DNA from: Streptomyces sp. NRRL F-5122
GTDB lineage: Bacteria; Actinomycetota; Actinomycetes; Streptomycetales; Streptomycetaceae
Assembly (NCBI RefSeq): GCF_001507435.1
Contig: NZ_LMWH01000150.1
Span: 62,001-126,000, forward strand
Direction: 5' to 3'
DNA: 64,000 bases
In this document: positions 62,308 through 64,000 of the stretch, piece after piece
Position numbering within the stretch: position 1 is the stretch's first letter
Layout of the letters: every line of letters starts with the position of its first letter
The notes under the pieces: generated by a model
The model's input: only the letters and a program-made list of their open reading frames with translations
Told to the model about the DNA's origin: nothing
Databases searched by the model: none
Translations under genes and position numbers: made by a program

Positions 62308-62691
62308 GGCGCCCCTTCCCACCGCCGTCACCCTTGCGCGGCACACCGTCACTGTCTGCTCCGACCCGCACGCGGCGTCACGGGCGGCCCGAGCGGCACT
62401 CCGGTACCGGCTCACGGGGTGGGCGGGGAGCACCTGCGGTGCTCGGCGGCGACACGTTCGATGTCCTCGGGGCGAATGCGGATGATCCGGGGTTCGTCGC
62501 ACAGGGCTCCCTGTTCCGCAGCCGTGCGCAGGGCACGTCCAGCCCTTCACCGTGTGACAGCTTCCCTGTCACATCCGGAAGATCCTCGCTGTCTTAGCGG
62601 TGACGGGACGAGCACAACACATTCCGTCACACCTCACCACCCCAGGTGATCACGAGCCGCACAGCGGTGTGGCCGCCCGAGAGGAAGATCG
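62308..62691. other. Intergenic region with the osmC-like promoter
   Basis: This region holds TGTGACAG-N5-CTGTCACA (62553 region to 62573), a palindrome whose right half is the -35 element of an ECF41-like promoter. The remainder has no supported gene. Confidence 0.45.
62567..62597 (+). promoter_or_regulatory. ECF41-like promoter before osmC-like gene
   Basis: TGTCACA (62567-62573), 16 bases, then TGTCTTAG (62590-62597). The -35 is also the right arm of the palindrome TGTGACAG-CTTCC-CTGTCACA. The start codon is about 95 bases downstream. Confidence 0.7.
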
Positions 62692-63114
62692 ATGAACGCA
62701 CGCCTCGTGTCAGTGAGTGAAGGCCGGCCGCTCGCCGGCTCCATCGAGATCGGTTCTCATACGCTGACCGCGGGCGCGCACGACCCGGCCGGCGAGGACA
62801 CGGATCCCACGCCCGTGGAACTGCTCCTCGCCGCGCTGGGATCGTGCACCTCCGCGGCCGTCCGGGCGGCCGCCGACCGGCACGGCTGGCTGCTCGACCG
62901 TGTTGATGTGACGGCGCAGTTCGATCCGCAGGGGCAGATCGTCAGGCACATCCGTCTGACCGGCGAACTGGACGCCCTCCAGATCCAGCAGCTGCTGGCC
63001 GTGGCGGCTCGCTGTCCTGTGCAACGTCTGCTCACCCGTGAGGCCCGGGTCGTCACCGTGCCCACGGTCGCGGCGAGGCCGGGGACCGTCGGCAGCCGGC
63101 CACAGCCGCAATGA
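62692..63114 (+). CDS. OsmC-family peroxiredoxin-like protein
   Basis: This 140-residue protein has the two Cys positions of OsmC/Ohr: the first in PTPVELLLAALGSCTSAAV, the second in VAARCPVQRLL. Family members reduce organic hydroperoxides with a dithiol, often lipoamide. ATG 62692 has GAGGAAG upstream. It is shorter than typical Ohr but the motif order is standard. It lies downstream of the sigma factor gene and has an ECF41-like promoter, so it is a good candidate target in an oxidative-stress response. Confidence 0.88.
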   Translation: MNARLVSVSEGRPLAGSIEIGSHTLTAGAHDPAGEDTDPTPVELLLAALGSCTSAAVRAAADRHGWLLDRVDVTAQFDPQGQIVRHIRLTGELDALQIQQLLAVAARCPVQRLLTREARVVTVPTVAARPGTVGSRPQPQ

Positions 63115-63315
63115 GCCTGCCTGCGCCGCCCGTTGGGCCGTCCGGCTCGAGGTATCACCGGGCAGTACATGATGTTGTGACACCCCTGGGTCCTCCCCTG
63201 AAAGCGTCTCCAGCCGTGGGGACCCGGCACGGACGGAAGCGAAGTGGACACGCGCAGTTTCCCGTCCCGCCCGAGAATCACGGCAGCACGTCACGGGCCT
63301 GTCGACGACACAAGG

Positions 63316-63346
63316 TGTCACAGATGCCGGGACAGCTTTGTCCTAG
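63316..63346 (+). promoter_or_regulatory. ECF41-like promoter before flavoprotein gene
   Basis: TGTCACA (63316-63322), 16 bases, then TGTCCTAG (63339-63346). Start codon GTG 63378 lies about 30 bases downstream, giving a short leader. Confidence 0.7.
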
Positions 63347-63377
63347 TCAGTGACAACCACAACGATCGGAGCGGACC

Positions 63378-64000
63378 GTGGCAATCACCGAACGACGTCT
63401 TTCCACCATGGTGCTGGTGATCGGCACCGGGGGTGCCGGGTTGCGCGCGGCGATCGAGCTGGCCGAGGCCGGTGTCGACGTCCTCGCGGTCGGCAAGCGC
63501 CCCAGGGACGACGCCCACACGGCCCTGGCGGCCGGGGGGATCAACGCGGCGCTGGCCACCATGGACCCCGAGGACAGCTGGCAGCAGCACGCGGCCGACA
63601 CCCTGAAGGAGAGCTACCTGCTGGCCGACCCCCGCACCGTGCAGATCGTCACCCAGGGCGCCGCGCGGGGCATCGACGACCTGGAACGCTACGGCATGAA
63701 CTTCGCCAGGGAGTCCGACGGCCGGATCTCCCAGCGCTTCTTCGGCGCGCACAAGTACCGGCGTACCGCCTTCGCCGGCGACTACACGGGCCTGGAGATC
63801 CAGCGCACCCTCATCGGGCGCGCGCAGCAGCTGGACGTCCCCGTACTCGACGGTGTCTACATCACCCGGCTTCTGGTGCACGACGGAGCCGTGTTCGGTG
63901 CGTACGGCTTCGATCTCACTCACGGTACCCGCTACCTGATCCACGCCGACGCGGTCGTTCTCGCCGCGGGCGGCCACACCCGGATCTGGCGACGCACCTC
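63378..64000 (+). CDS. Fumarate reductase/succinate dehydrogenase flavoprotein subunit (truncated by window)
   Basis: The first 207 residues are visible. They contain the Rossmann FAD site VLVIGTGGAGLRAAIELAEAG, the HTALAAGGINAAL segment with the His of the type that carries covalent FAD, ERYGMNFARESDGRISQRFF and LEIQRTLIGRAQQL. The start GTG 63378 has GGAGCGG upstream. It belongs to the SdhA/FrdA/L-aspartate oxidase family and the His segment favours SdhA/FrdA. Iron-sulfur and membrane partners would lie beyond the window. An ECF41-like promoter precedes it. Confidence 0.85.
   Translation, partial: MAITERRLSTMVLVIGTGGAGLRAAIELAEAGVDVLAVGKRPRDDAHTALAAGGINAALATMDPEDSWQQHAADTLKESYLLADPRTVQIVTQGAARGIDDLERYGMNFARESDGRISQRFFGAHKYRRTAFAGDYTGLEIQRTLIGRAQQLDVPVLDGVYITRLLVHDGAVFGAYGFDLTHGTRYLIHADAVVLAAGGHTRIWRRT

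Noticed and set aside
62534..62560. Minus-strand TGTCACA in the palindrome before the osmC-like gene as a divergent ECF41 promoter
   Set aside because: At the right spacing the sequence is CGTG rather than GTC, and there is no minus-strand gene to drive.
63160..63185. Minus-strand TGTCACA near 63175 as another ECF41 promoter
   Set aside because: The -10 position reads GGTG, and it would point back into the osmC-like gene.

Overview
The window looks like a Streptomyces-type actinomycete chromosome. GC is very high, almost every third codon position is G or C, GTG and TTG starts are common, Tat and lipoprotein signals are frequent, and the gene families are typical (GH92 alpha-mannosidase, LacI/ABC sugar operons, FUSC, DUF1345, F420/PPOX proteins, ECF41 sigma factor, tandem P450s). 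No rRNA, complete tRNA, CRISPR array or insertion sequence was seen. The mix of sugar, detoxification and secreted-enzyme genes, together with several decayed genes, suggests accessory chromosome rather than conserved core. All gene assignments rest on reading the translated sequence and recalled family motifs; no database search was run.

Layout. 1-3.1 kb: a secreted GH92 alpha-mannosidase cut by the window edge, with a promoter and two LacI-type operators. 3.7-12.7 kb: a DUF1345 membrane protein, two FdhF/YdeP-type molybdopterin oxidoreductases (the first broken by a one-base frameshift) around a FUSC efflux protein, and a LysR regulator. 12.9-21.3 kb: an M20 peptidase; a fused gamma-butyrobetaine-hydroxylase-like dioxygenase plus PhnZ/TmpB-like HD oxygenase; a GntR/UTRA regulator with a coupled small gene; and a phospholipase C/endonuclease-exonuclease-phosphatase operon. 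The fused oxygenase and the phospholipase operon carry the same 18-bp palindrome, so they probably form one regulon for organophosphorus or choline-phosphonate use. 21.8-27.6 kb: an HPP membrane protein, a deletion remnant of a second phospholipase C, an operon of two AbiEii-like nucleotidyltransferases with a protein of unknown function, and a Tat-exported epoxide hydrolase.

28.4-38.0 kb: one long operon (LacI, ABC binding protein, two permeases, GH130, Gfo/Idh/MocA, GH13, phosphomannomutase) with overlapping or nearly overlapping genes from the permeases onward. It reads as uptake and phosphorolysis of a mannose-containing oligosaccharide: GH130 would release mannose-1-phosphate and the mutase would convert it to mannose-6-phosphate. 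38.1-46 kb: alpha/beta hydrolases, an SRPBCC-TetR-hemerythrin operon and two convergent P450s. 46.3-50.3 kb: an MMPL exporter followed by a two-component system. 50.6-53.7 kb: an exported hydrolase, a divergent kinase-like protein, a PPOX protein and a histidine-phosphatase-fold protein lacking its catalytic histidines. 53.9-55 kb: CbtA/CbtB cobalt transport genes behind a cobalamin riboswitch.

55.6-64 kb: an alpha/beta hydrolase with a probably leaderless start, two cupins, pyruvate dehydrogenase E1 (aceE) followed by a deletion remnant of E2, an ECF41/SigJ-like sigma factor, an OsmC-like protein and the start of a fumarate reductase/succinate dehydrogenase flavoprotein. Four of these genes (first cupin, aceE, osmC-like, flavoprotein) are preceded by TGTCACA-N17-GTC. 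This resembles the ECF41 promoter consensus as I recall it, and suggests that the local sigma factor controls a redox/central-metabolism regulon.
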